Source of the DNA: Margaritifera margaritifera
Lineage: Eukaryota > Mollusca > Bivalvia > Unionida > Margaritiferidae
Reading direction: 5' to 3'
DNA: 64,000 bases
Assembly (NCBI GenBank): GCA_029931535.1
Contig: JAQPZY010001060.1
Coordinates: 372,001-436,000 of the forward strand
The translations under genes were made by a program, and so were the position numbers. Positions 38,243 to 49,470 of this stretch are shown here, in pieces. The notes under the pieces are model-generated. The model searched no databases. It saw only the letters and a list, made by a program, of their open reading frames with translations, and had not been told where the DNA came from. Every line of letters starts with the position of its first letter. Positions within the stretch are counted from its first letter, which is position 1.

Positions 38243-39918
38243 CGAAATTAGCTTGTTATATAATACCTCTTGTATATCTCTTTTTTCAAATTTATCTACG
38301 CATCTATCCATGCATTCATTCATCGATCTAACTATTGTCAATATATCCTGCAATTTGACAAATCTTCTATTTTTCTCTTCCTGTCCTTCTTTTAATGGTC
38401 ATACATACCTGTTGATAACAATATGTTGGACGTCTTGATGAAAGTTTCATAATTAAACCTATAATCAAGACAAAATATGAGAAAAGCTGCTTTATTGTGA
38501 ATAAATTCTTCTCAAAATATGTTTCATTTCCTATAATATATTAGCATATAAATAAAGTATAACTATGTAAACCTTCAAAACAAGAAGGCTTAGTAAAACA
38601 AACACGAACGTAGATCTTTCATTACATTACAAATTAAACGAATTATTGCATCAAATGGAATATCTCGGATGTCTTACTGTGTCCATTGCATTAAATCAAG
38701 ATATGTTTTATGGACGCTAATGAATATATTTCAACCATTTCTCTAACATTAATCCAAAACGGAAACATGCATCGATTTTTCGTTTCATAATGAAATATTC
38801 TGATCAAAACATTATTATATCAATTTTCCTAGAGACTAAAATAACTTTGATTAAAATAAGTAAATAAAAACTTCAGATTATGAAGTCAGTCTGAAAGAGT
38901 TTGGGTTGTGTGTATCAGGATGTGTTGTAATTAGGCCTAAATGTAATTGGTAGTATAGTCTTGTTTTAGGACATACAAACCGTACCTTGTATATTTTATT
39001 CCAATGCACAAGGCCATCTAAAACCATTCTAACTGGTATTGACCTTCAATGTGGTCGATATATATGTACCTGACTTCGATGCAAGAAGTGTACCAATCTC
39101 CATAGCAAATATCATATCTTCCCCTTTACTATTTATACATTATCTCATACAGGATTTACGTATGTTAATATAAATAAAATTGTTATCTAGATATTCATAG
39201 GAATAAAAATTAACAGAAAAATGTTTCATGCAAATGTCATGTAAACTCTGACCAGTACTAGATACATATTTAGATTTAAAATGCAGGATTGTATTCTGTA
39301 GAGAGTTCAGTCCCCCAATATGACTCTTTTCCCTGCTATTAATTCATAATTACAATATTGAAAACTGGCATGTCTTGCGGCCAAAAGGTCTTGTCAGTGA
39401 AAAAGTTTAATCATCATTTCAAGTTGTTCCTTTCTTACCAACACAGGTATTAAAGGTATTTGCCTATGTTGATCCTATAATTTATGGAATAATCTTCTGA
39501 TCATAATTTTGTGTAAATATAATTTGCCCAACGACCTCATGACTGGCATCCACCCGTCATTCTATAGTGTTAATATTAGAGTCAATTCTCAATATAGTAC
39601 CATTCTCTCTTTTAAAGTGCCTGGTTCTCGGAAAAGTTAACATGATATGATTTATTTGATAGCCTCAACTTTTAACATCATAGTAAAGACGTCAGCTATT
39701 TTAAAACGGTGTCATACACATTTAGGCCTGATATCTTTGTTTTGCTGATATCTTTGTTTTGCTGATATCTGTTAATAAAGGCTTTAGTTTAAATATCTCT
39801 TAATATGACTAAACAACTTCGTTTTGATTAGCAATGTTTAACAACATTTCCATACATTACATCACTTCAATATTAAAAAAATTGACTGTATTGATCACTC
39901 TACTCCCTGTAAAATCTA

Positions 39919-39921
<3 letters not shown>
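38243..39921. other. Gene-free stretch
   Basis: No recognised feature beyond a triple gatatctttgttttgct-like 17-bp repeat near 39728-39768. Confidence 0.5.
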
Positions 39922-39955
<34 letters not shown>

Positions 39956-39976
39956 GGGGGGGGGGGGGGGGGGGGG
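39922..39976. repeat. 55-base poly-G tract with a single T
   Basis: 33 G, one T at 39955, then 21 G. By far the longest homopolymer in the window. Such a run could form G-quadruplex structure, and it is also prone to length error in sequencing. Confidence 0.9.
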
Positions 39977-40254
39977 AATATTGGACACTTGATTGATAAA
40001 GCCTTCATCATCGTTTAAAAAGCATCAGATCTTTGCATGAAGCTAATTGTATCAATGTAATCGAAAGCAGAGTGTACGAGGATTATTAGTCCCGGTCATT
40101 TATTATGGAAAGAAAATCTAGCCATTGATATACATAATGGTTTTAAAAGAGAAATATGTAAAACAATAAAGATGTGAGATTTCCTGTGTCATGAAACCTT
40201 CAGACCTTTGACCAGCTACTTTTAACAGGCCCAGTGAGTTAAATGGACTGAAGC

Positions 40255-40256
<2 letters not shown>

Positions 40257-40333
<77 letters not shown>
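40257..40333. repeat. (TA)n microsatellite
   Basis: About 38 uninterrupted TA units. Confidence 0.98.
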
Positions 40334-40337
<4 letters not shown>

Positions 40338-40699
40338 GTATCAAAGCAGGTTTTCTTAGTCATGAAACATTGATACCTATGCCCAGCAAACTTTTCATGG
40401 ACCAAGGGGTTGAAAACAAGCAAACATGAGATATAGACCGTGTATAGGGTGCGTTTTAAACTATGCATTAGTATGGAATTTAATTGTTTGGAAACCTCTT
40501 GATGTACCTTTGTAAACAGTAGACAGTCCTATCTAATGTATGCATCTTGACATGTGAATACACTCTGGATAGTTTTTAAACCAATTGATGGCCCTACACT
40601 AACTGTGAGAATTAGATAAGACTAAATACTGTAAGTGTGGCTCAATACATCTTGAATGTTTCAAAGGCCGGTCTTACATTTGAATTCAAGTTCTGAATA
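40334..40699. other. Gene-free flank
   Basis: No recognised feature. Confidence 0.5.
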
Positions 40700-41390
40700 T
40701 ACGAAATAATATACTGGCCTATGAAATAATATACCGACCTATGAAATAATATACTGGCCTATGAAATAATATACTGACCTATGAAATAATATACTGGCCT
40801 ATGAAATAATATACTGGCCAATGAAATAATATACCGGCCTATGAAATAATATACTGGCCAATGAAATAATATACTGACCAATGAAATAATATACTGGCCT
40901 ATGAAATAATATACTGACCTATGAAATAATATACTGGCCAATGAAATAATATACTGGCCTATGAAATAATATACTGGCCAATGAAATAATATACTGACCT
41001 ATGAAATAATATACTGGCCAATGAAATAATATACTGGCCTATGAAATAATATACTGGCCAATGAAATAATATACTGGCCTATGAAATAATATACTGGCCT
41101 ATGAAATAATATACTGGCCTACAAAAAATATACTGGCCTATGAAATAATATACTGAACTATAAAATAATATACTGGCCTATGAAATAATATACTGACCTA
41201 TGAAATAATATACTGGCCTATGAAATAATATACTGGCCTATAAAAAAAATATACTGGCCTATGAAATAATATACTGAACTATAAAATAATATACTGGCCT
41301 ATGAAATAATATACTGGCCAATGAAATAAGATACTGGCCTATGAAATAATATACTGGCCTATAAAAAAATATACTGGTCTATGAAAGAAT
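40700..41390. repeat. 20-bp minisatellite (about 34 copies)
   Basis: The unit is atgaaataatatactggcct. Positions 17-20 vary among ggcct, ggcca and gacct. In the right third some units are shortened or altered (acaaaaaatatactggcct, ctataaaataat), and the block with ataaaaaaa plus tgaactataaaa occurs twice near 41121-41165 and 41240-41285. Confidence 0.97.
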
Positions 41391-41423
41391 AATATAAATT
41401 CTAATTACTCAGAATGTTTTGAT

Positions 41424-41517
41424 GGTCTATGAATGTTCGATCAGTTGGTGTTCAGTCTATGAATGTTCGATCAGTTGGTGTTCAGTCTATGAATGTTCGA
41501 TCAGTTGCTGTTCAGTG
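41424..41517. repeat. 30-bp tandem repeat (3 copies)
   Basis: The unit is gtctatgaatgttcgatcag plus ttggtgttca. Begins about 35 bases after the 20-bp array. Confidence 0.95.
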
Positions 41518-41896
41518 AATGTGAGAATCATTGAAAGCAATGCATACAATATCGGTAAATACACTTCGTTTTCATTTAAAAGCTATGCAATATGACAAAA
41601 ATTATAAAAATTAAGGGACCTCGTACCATATTTTCTGAGTAAACACTCCCCATCAAAAATATTATATTTGCTGCAAATAATTGAAATATAGCATATACGT
41701 CCTGAAAATGGCAATTGTTAATAATTTTAACCAATTATTCGTTTTTGTTTACCTTTTGTTTTTGAACTATGCAAAAAGCGCGACTTTGATGAATTATGGT
41801 AAGTTCACACAAGCTAAAATTCATGTGCATATGAACATGATAAAGTTTTTCTGAAAGGACCTTGTAATGTACAGAGGAAATATATAATTTGTATTC

Positions 41897-42509
41897 TGTA
41901 TAGTGACAATCATAGTAACTTCCTTTCCAAAATACCATTATTGTGTATAGTGACAATCATAGTAACTTCCTTTCCAAAATACCATTATTGTGTATAGTGA
42001 CAATCATAGTAACTTCCTTTCCAAAATACCATTATTGTGTATGGTGGCAATCATAGTAACTTCCTTTCCAAAATACCATTATTGTGTATAGTGACAATCA
42101 TAGTAACTTCCTTTCCAAAATACCATTATTGTGTATAGTGACAATCATAGTAATTTCCTTTCCAAAATACCATTATTGTGTATAGTGACAATCATAGTAA
42201 CTTCCTTTCCAAAATACCATTATTGTGAATAGTGACAATCATAGTAACTTCCTTTCCAAAATACCATTATTGTGTATGGTGACAATCATAGTAACTTCCT
42301 TTCCAAAATACCATTATTGTGTATAGTGACAATCATAGTAACTTCCTTTCCAAAATACCATTATTGTGTATAGTGACAATCATAGTAACTTCCTTTCCAA
42401 AATGCCATTATTGTGTATAGTGACAATCATAGTAACTTCCTTTCCAAAATGCCATTATTGTGTATAGTGACAATCATAGTAACTTCCTTTCCAAAATACC
42501 ATTATTGTG
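41897..42509. repeat. 47-bp minisatellite (13 copies)
   Basis: The unit is tgtatagtgacaatcatagt plus aacttcctttccaaaataccattattg. Successive starts at 41944 and 41991 set the period. Copies are nearly identical, with single changes (atggtggc, taatttcc, tgaatag, aatgcca). Confidence 0.97.
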
Positions 42510-43194
42510 TCATTTCAAGTAAGCTAAAATAATCGTACTATTCAAATGTAAATTTAAAACAACATTAATGCAAATTGTTCTTTCTCTTTTTTTCTTTTTT
42601 TGTCCTTTTTTTTGTTGGCATTTTCAATTTGTGTCATATCATTTAAAATCTATTATTTCATTTCAGTTAATATTACGACTTTTGTAATAACAGCTCTGAG
42701 AACTAAAGGTACCATTACGTAATTCTAGCAATGCAATGTCAAATTTATTTAGATGACTCTTTGACTCACTTGACTTTTCTCCTGCAGGAGAGACATGTAT
42801 TGTTATGGAAAGTACTTTTATTAACAACGTAAAGAAAAAGCCCATTCTGTTATTTATCATATAAGACATTACTCGAACAACAGATGGAACATATTATGGG
42901 ATGGGAAAGACATATCTGTTTGCAATTGTTCAATTCATCGTGCAAGTCGATGATTACAATTGCTCTGTCTTTCAACATTACTACCAAGTTGATTAATGAC
43001 ATTTAAATCACATGATATGTAATGAGACAGAGTTCAAGAAAATAAATGCATTGTAATGTCACGGGGTTGTAGAATTAATGAACAGCTGAGAACAATTAAT
43101 TAATTAAGTTATCGTAAGCCATGAATACCTCCAATCAACTCCTCAATACTGTACGTGACTTTAGAGAACAAAGTAGGATAAATATACAAATGAC
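42510..43194. other. Gene-free stretch
   Basis: T-rich tract at 42576-42615; no other recognised feature. Confidence 0.5.
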
Positions 43195-43280
43195 CGTTTA
43201 TACTCGCATATAAGCCAATGCCAACTGAAAACTGCATAGACCCAGATCTGCCGTCGCATAATGCAGACAGAATTATATTA
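43195..43280 (+). mobile_element. Truncated foldback MITE, copy 1
   Basis: Starts ACCGTTTATACTCGCATATA and continues with the internal catagacccagatctgccgt segment shared with copies at 53536 and 58861. The right arm is missing. The break lies immediately before LINE sequence, so the copy was probably truncated or overwritten. Confidence 0.75.
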
Positions 43281-43305
43281 GACTTCAAAACTCCAACTTG
43301 AGGCG

Positions 43306-43500
43306 GTCAAAAGTTACATGTCTCACAAAATAAATGTTACAATTGAAAATCTATATGAGGAGATAGGGTGGCCAAAACTTACCGAAAGAAAGTTTTATAA
43401 ATTATGTACTTTCTATACAAAAAGTATTGGGCAATGGCCAGATTACTTGACTGGTTTGCTACACTCTTTAGTCGGTTACAGTTTAAGTTACCATATCTGA
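43306..43500 (+). mobile_element. LINE fragment: reverse transcriptase thumb region
   Basis: One open frame reads NLYEEIGWPKLTERKFYKLC then TFYTKSIGQWPDYLTGLLHS and LVG, ending with SLSYHI. This matches the region after the polymerase core in many invertebrate non-LTR elements (pattern LY.E.GW..L..RR...L..FYK...G..P.YL..L). It differs from both the Jockey-like and the RTE-like fragments here, so it belongs to a third family. Truncated at both ends and inactive; no tail or target duplication seen. Confidence 0.8.
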
Positions 43501-43854
43501 TAAATCAAAACTATTTTTTTAAAATCCCTTTTCGTAGATAAGAAATAGCTAAAATGTCTTTATTAGGTTAACGTATGCCGAATTGAAACAGCCTGCTGAA
43601 AATGTTAAGATTTGTGGAAATCTATCCCAATTCAAGAGACTTTTAGTTCATGAACAAGAAAAACCACCTCTCTATTATATATATGATACTAGGATAAATT
43701 ATAATTTCATGCAAGATTAAGAAACAACAGTAGTGGACTTAATGACTTGTTTGAAAATCGTATACTTCCCTCCCCACTTTGTATTTGCATGGAAGGGCGT
43801 GAAATCGCTTTTCTCTTCTTCCACGAACGTTAACGTTATGTAGTGCATCGTAGA

Positions 43855-44640
43855 AAATCGTGTCCATACGCCCTGTATACAGAAGGTTCAAAAGATGTGG
43901 ACAAAGTTGGAGTTGCCATTGCAACACCCCATGCCACCATCTAGAGCCGGTTGCCGGATAAAGCCTCAGATTTAATGAAGCATTTACAGACATACTGAAA
44001 GTTTTAAATTACATTGAAACCTCTCCAAAAAGAAATTTCATCCTCCTCACGGATTCTCCTTTCACACTGAAATCCTTGCAAAAATCTTAAATCGGACAAC
44101 CCGTTAATATCCCATATATTACAGAAACATGATGTGTTCATACAATCTGGGAAAAGTATTCTATACTGTTGGCTGCCTAGTCATATTGGGATAAAGAGTA
44201 ATGAATGTGCCGATGAGCAGTCAACGCTGCCTATAGTCACCTGCTTCTGAATGGACGATTCCATATACTGACTTCAAATATCATATAAATTGACATGTTT
44301 GTGATACTTGGCAAAATATGTGGAATGAAAACTCCACAAACAAGCTTCGAAACATCATACCCGCTAATATAGAGTCGCATCCCTCGTATAAAACAAATCG
44401 CAAGGTGGTGGTACGGTGCCGATCGCGTACCGGACACAAATACAAAGGGTGAACCCCGACCAGAGTGCATATCACGTCAGTGTCCACTGATAGTAGAACA
44501 CATTCTTGTCTAGTGTGTCGACTTCCACCCTCTGAGACAGAAGTATTTTCATGTCAAATGCATGAAAAACTGTATGATGATGTAACACCCGAGAAAATCT
44601 TGGACTTTTTGAGGCAATGCGGCTTATATAACGAATTTTG
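43855..44640 (+). mobile_element. Jockey-like LINE 3' end (RNase H and C-terminal tail), second copy
   Basis: Same family as the relic at 3640-5350. RNase H starts YTEGSKDVDKVGVAIATPHA at about 43875; the expected YTDG aspartate is changed to Glu. SRLPDKAS follows at 43944, then frame-broken LTDSP. A WLPSHIGIKSNECAD-like block lies near 44175-44215, a conserved A.RTQ/NPDQS segment near 44420-44465, and the C-terminal LRQCGLYNEF ends at a stop near 44640. Multiple frameshifts and stops make it inactive. The 5' side is truncated before the RNase H domain. Frames on the opposite strand here are shadows. Confidence 0.88.
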
Positions 44641-44873
44641 ACCATATGTTTTATGGATTTTACACGTGTTACCTTTGTCTTTTATTTCTATATATTATAC
44701 AGAATTTCAACATCTTTACGTTTTATATTTTATCTTCTTGTGCTTCATGTTTGCATTTATTTATAAGAGTTTATCTTCCAAAAGCTTTCTGTGCAATTCT
44801 TCCTTTTTTCATTTGTCGAACTTTACTTTTAGTTGACAACATATAGCCACTATTGTGCTGAGGTGCCATACAT

Positions 44874-44874
<1 letters not shown>

Positions 44875-44938
<64 letters not shown>
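44875..44938. repeat. (CT)n microsatellite
   Basis: About 31 CT units. Confidence 0.98.
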
Positions 44939-44941
<3 letters not shown>

Positions 44942-45426
44942 TTTGTGAAGTAACCTGAATATTTAACGATAGAAGTGAAGTGTGAGCACTGCATTGTGGA
45001 CAAATTTGATCTATTAACCTGACTGCATGTCTACCGTTGTATGATTCAGTATGTTTCGGTCTGCACTGTATCTCATTACGTATCAATCTGTTGTTCCTAA
45101 TATATGTGTTGATGAAGAAATGTATTGATTTTTGCAAGGTTTCATGTTTACATAAATGGAAGGAAATAATGACTATGCTTCATATTGGAAGAGTTGAAAA
45201 CTCTTATTTCACATGAGTCAGTTTGAAATTTCAAGAAATAAATAGTAATAATCAATCCTCTGCACAGTTGAATGATCCCAGGCAATAATTAGAAGAGCAC
45301 ATGTAATAATACAACTCTGGCTCCATTGCTCGCATTTCCTCACAGGCTGAAAACGCATACATGCAGTTTTGTGATATTGATTTTCCGGATGGAGGCAATT
45401 CAGTCACCCTAAAGACTGCATACTTA
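44939..45426. other. Gene-free stretch
   Basis: No recognised feature. Confidence 0.5.
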
Positions 45427-45429
45427 TAC

Positions 45430-45467
<38 letters not shown>

Positions 45468-45497
45468 ATTATTAATATTATTATTATTATTATTACA
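45427..45497. repeat. (ATT)n microsatellite
   Basis: About 23 trinucleotide units with two aatattaat interruptions. Confidence 0.97.
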
Positions 45498-45988
45498 CTC
45501 AAGACGTTGCAGACACACAAGCTAAAAATGGATTATTTCTTCCTTGAACTCCGCTAAGTAACTATACCAACAGTCTTTAAATTCGATCAAATGGTCAATA
45601 AGTTATTCTTGCTACATACATACATACAGACAGACACGGCAAATTTCATAACCACGCCGCCGCTATGATGATCGGTAAAATCCCATACTTCTGTGACAAA
45701 AAGGAATGATAATGGTTTTGGGGGCATTTATATTAATGAGGCAAAATACCTGCAAGATATTGTGCAGACAGGCAAACGAGTTCACTCTTAGAGGTTTACA
45801 GCTGAATTGAAAAGAATTACATTTTGTTCAGGAATGTGAGTTATAGAACCACCTGCCTCATATATTGCATGCTGATGCATAAGACCTTTAGAGATCCAAT
45901 AAAATCAGCAGGATGGAGTTGCTAGAGTGGATCAATCAACTTGCCTATCATTTCGTTCACATTTATGAACTTGCTACTTAATTTTGTT

Positions 45989-46096
<108 letters not shown>

Positions 46097-46152
46097 CGCA
46101 CACATATACAGCGTTATAAGAGGTCCAGCTTTAAAGCGTGGGACCACTACAT

Positions 46153-46262
46153 ACATACAGGTTAGAGAGTTATGTGTTCCAAGCAGGAATTGAACCCGAC
46201 CCGCGAGTAACAGCACCCATCGCTAGGCTCTCATGTAACAGCACTCTAGTCCACCTGCACTC
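46153..46262 (-). mobile_element. Partial copy of the CATACAGGTTAGAGA family with tRNA-like segment
   Basis: Starts CATACAGGTTAGAGAGTT and continues with gaattgaaccc, gacccgcgagtaacagcacc, catcgctaggct and cacctgcactcatcccc. The same blocks, in the same order, lie on the minus strand of the complete element at 59890-60087. On the minus strand here the GGGTTCAATTCC word resembles a pol III B box. The taacagcac word is duplicated. The other terminus is missing or replaced. Confidence 0.7.
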
Positions 46263-46269
46263 ATCCCCA

Positions 46270-46452
46270 AATAAGGCTGGAACAAGGTCGAAGGAAAGGG
46301 CTCCAGATGCAAGGAACCAACGCGCTAGGCAAGAGGAAGTTGACACTCATCTAAATACACAAAACTACTGAATTTATATTTTAAAAATGCAAGGTTTACA
46401 CATTTAACTATAAATACTTAGAGCCCTTTCCTTCCACCTTGTTCCGTCCTGA
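46270..46452. repeat. Inverted repeat with 26-30 base arms
   Basis: ggctggaacaaggtcgaagg plus aaagggctc (46271-46299) is inverted at 46421-46450 (gagccctttccttccacctt plus gttccgtcc), with three mismatches. The 121-base loop has no recognised feature. It could be a separate MITE or part of the adjoining element; no target duplication is obvious. Confidence 0.75.
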
Positions 46453-46609
46453 TGATGATATGGCCAAGTAGATCAGAGTGTCGCTGTATAAGACCTAGAC
46501 GATGGGTTCCATAAATAGCCATGCGAGTTCTATTTATGCTGTGAACGAATTATTGCCCTATATTATGTTGGATTATATTTATGTCATTATATATAAATTT
46601 CTTTTCAGA

Positions 46610-46679
46610 TAAGCAAGTATCCATGCATACAATATATAAGGAAATACAGGATGAATGTAAGATAAGTACAAGCGTAACA
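46610..46679 (+). other. Candidate internal exon
   Basis: A pyrimidine-rich tract ending aatttcttttcag at 46609 is a good splice acceptor, and GTAAGTATT from 46680 is a near-ideal donor. The 70-base interval is open in one phase and reads KQVSMHTIYKEIQDECKIST. The frame continues past the donor to 46775. Both sites fit, but I find no neighbouring exon and do not recognise the peptide. Confidence 0.25.
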
Positions 46680-46846
46680 GTAAGTATTATTGATTCTTTG
46701 AGAAAAATACAAATTATATCAATCAAAACCTTAGAGGTATCAAGATTGATTAGAGATAAGTTTGCATGTAGATAACGATGTGCAGATAGGTTGATACATT
46801 TTAATCAAAGTTTTATTCGTTTAGAATATCTGAGTTTGACATTTAC

Positions 46847-47212
46847 ATAAAAGTCACGACACTATTTATTTGACACTATACGTGTATTTACACAAAAGAC
46901 ACAACACTTTATTTAACACTATACGTGTACTTACACAAAAGACACAATATTATTTATTTGACACTATACGTGTATTTACACGAAAGACAACACTATTTAT
47001 TTAACACTATACGTGTATTTACACAAAAGACACAACGCTTTATTTAACACTATACGTGTATTTACACAAAAGACACAATATTATTTATTTGACACTATAC
47101 GTGTATTTACACAAAAGACAATACTATTTATTTTACACTATACGTGTATTTACACAAGAGATACAACACTAATTATTTGACACTATACGTGTATTTACAC
47201 AAAAGACTCAAC
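46847..47212. repeat. Minisatellite of 43-48 bp units (8 copies)
   Basis: Each unit carries cactatacgtgtatttacac plus aaaagacacaa, followed by a variable actatttatttg or ctttattta spacer. The core contains the palindrome-like tacacgtgta-type sequence. Unit length varies through the spacer. Confidence 0.93.
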
Positions 47213-47691
47213 ACTATCTTAGGATCTTTCTTTGTTATCATTAGAATGTTGGGCTGAAACGGGAACAAAGCCCATTCATGGATGCCAACGAATGTTCGAA
47301 CATTATTTGATCTGGCATATATGAGTCAAATTGTATGTAAAAACTATTTCAATTTATTATCAAAGCCTTAATTTTTCATCGAAGTGTGTGTGTGTGTGTG
47401 TCTGACTTTGATCTGAATATGGCAGAATCAATCGCCAAAACGATGTCTACCTGGTCCACATATACAGTGTTACTTTTAAGGTATGTATATATTCTAACCT
47501 CAAATGCTCTGCCTTATGACATCTGAATGTATGAACTGGACCATACATTCTGAAGAAAATGATATTTTAGCATAAAGACAAAAGTCAACCAAACTTGCAG
47601 CAAATCTTACCATGATCTCCTTGTAATTTATTCTATCAGACTAGCGTTTCCAGTCTTCCTCTTCTGAGTATATTCAGCTAAGACAGTCACT
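47213..47691. other. Mostly featureless, with a short (GT)n
   Basis: A (GT)8-9 tract lies at 47385-47401. A 34-codon frame starting MAESIAKTMSTWSTYTVLLL at about 47420 crosses a possible donor gtatgtata; support is too thin to call an exon. Confidence 0.4.
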
Positions 47692-48074
47692 CTATAAATT
47701 AAGTAGTACATTGATTTTGCTCAGTGTTATAAATTAAGTAGTGCATTGATTCTGATCAGTGTTATAAATTAAGTAGTGCATTGATTCTGATCAGTGTAAT
47801 TAATTAAGTAGTGCATTGATTCTGATCAGTGTTATAAATGAAGTAGTGCATTGATTATGATCAGTGTAATTAATTAAGTAGTGCATTGATTCTGATCAGT
47901 GTAATTAAGTAGTGCATTGATTCTGATCAGTGTTATAAATTAAGTAGTGCATTGATTCTGATCAGTGTTATAAATTAAGTAGTGCATTGATTCTGATCAG
48001 TGTTATAAATTAAGTAGTGCATTGATCCTGATCAGTGTTATAAATTAAGTAGTGCATTGATTCTGATCAGTGTT
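47692..48074. repeat. 35-bp minisatellite (about 11 copies)
   Basis: The unit is gttataaattaagtagtgca plus ttgattctgatcagt. One unit is shortened near 47900 (gtaattaagtag). A taattaattaag variant recurs in nonadjacent copies. Confidence 0.96.
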
Positions 48075-49470
48075 TAAAGCCTGAAACTGTCTCTTCAGTA
48101 TATTCTAGATAAATTCACAGAACATTTATGATAATTGGGTTTAAACGATAATTGACTACCCAATCCATTTTGTTGTATCAGCAATACCCTGCGATAACCA
48201 TTTAATGATATTTCAACTATTTTTTTTATAATATTAACTAGACATAAGTATCTTCCAGATGCACTACTATTCACAACCTTGAACACTTCGATTATCATAG
48301 ATAAACAGTGACTTTGGAATGTCTATATTATTACTAAGAACGATCAAAAAAAAAAATTAAACTAAACGTTGTTGATTGCGTAATGTTGTCATAGATACGA
48401 TGACATCCACTGAACAGTCTTAGACTTCCTTATATTTCAATCTTCAGACCTTAAATGATAAGAATTTTACTTTCAGGAGGTGTTATAAATTAATATAAGA
48501 AAATGGATCTTTCTTTACTGTTATGGATTTTATTTTAATTCAGCCGATACAAATATAAAATGTATATGAGTCGATAAACATGGAATTGATACAGAGGTAA
48601 TGATTACTTTAGACGCAACACAATATTGTGTAATACGAAATTTAAATATTGCATTGATCTTTGGATACATTATATCGTACTAATATACACAATTAGGATA
48701 AAGAGTCTATTATTGGCAAATTTAATATATTATATATTAACAAGACATATTTCAATAAAAGGTGAGTAAGACAAAAAATATTTTAAAAAAATAAAATCGA
48801 ATCTTGTAGTTCACTGATTTTTGGTGACACCAATCAAAGATGAAGACAATTGTCAAATTCCAGTCTATAATTTGAATACCTGGTTGCCACCGCATATTTA
48901 AAATTCACTAATAATTGTCCAATAGTCTCCTCTCAACATCTGCTTAATATTACCTGGTCTGTGTGTTGACTATTTATTCAATCGGCATTTGTCGTTACCG
49001 CTTTCCGTCAGGTGAGTCCACAATACATTTGGACATTGTGACTGACCTTCAGATAATGAGTTAAGACACAGTATCCACAGTACAGAGAGTCAAGACACAG
49101 TATACACAGCACAGAGAGTCGTCATAGTCCTAATGAGACATTTTTACTCTATTTGATACGCAACCAGCAAGCTTTGAAGTTGTACCATCCATGGCCGAGG
49201 TACTATTTCCGATCCTGGGGCTACCTTGAACTTAATCGGACCAGGAAATCAAGCACAATGTGTCTATTTGACCCCTCAGTCGCAAGTGGCACCTGTCAAT
49301 CAACTTCGACATAGAAGAAATTCAAAGATACCCCTGACCAAGTCAATTACCAGCTTGGTGTCAATTATTACATAATCTTGTTGCTGGACAAGACCTTGAC
49401 CATCCAAGAATTCGATAAAGTTTCCTATATAATATATACCAGCAACTCATTTCAACTTCGACATTTTTGT
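48075..49470. other. Gene-free stretch
   Basis: AT-rich. A small duplication, cagtat(c/a)cacag plus tacagagagtc, occurs at about 49069-49112. No coding or mobile feature recognised. Confidence 0.5.

Noticed and set aside
37899..38243. 114-codon repetitive open frame as a protein gene
   Set aside because: It is explained by a 36-bp unit with no stop in several phases; frames on both strands are open equally well.
44237..44487. Two minus-strand frames as genes
   Set aside because: They are antisense shadows of the decayed LINE RNase H region on the plus strand.
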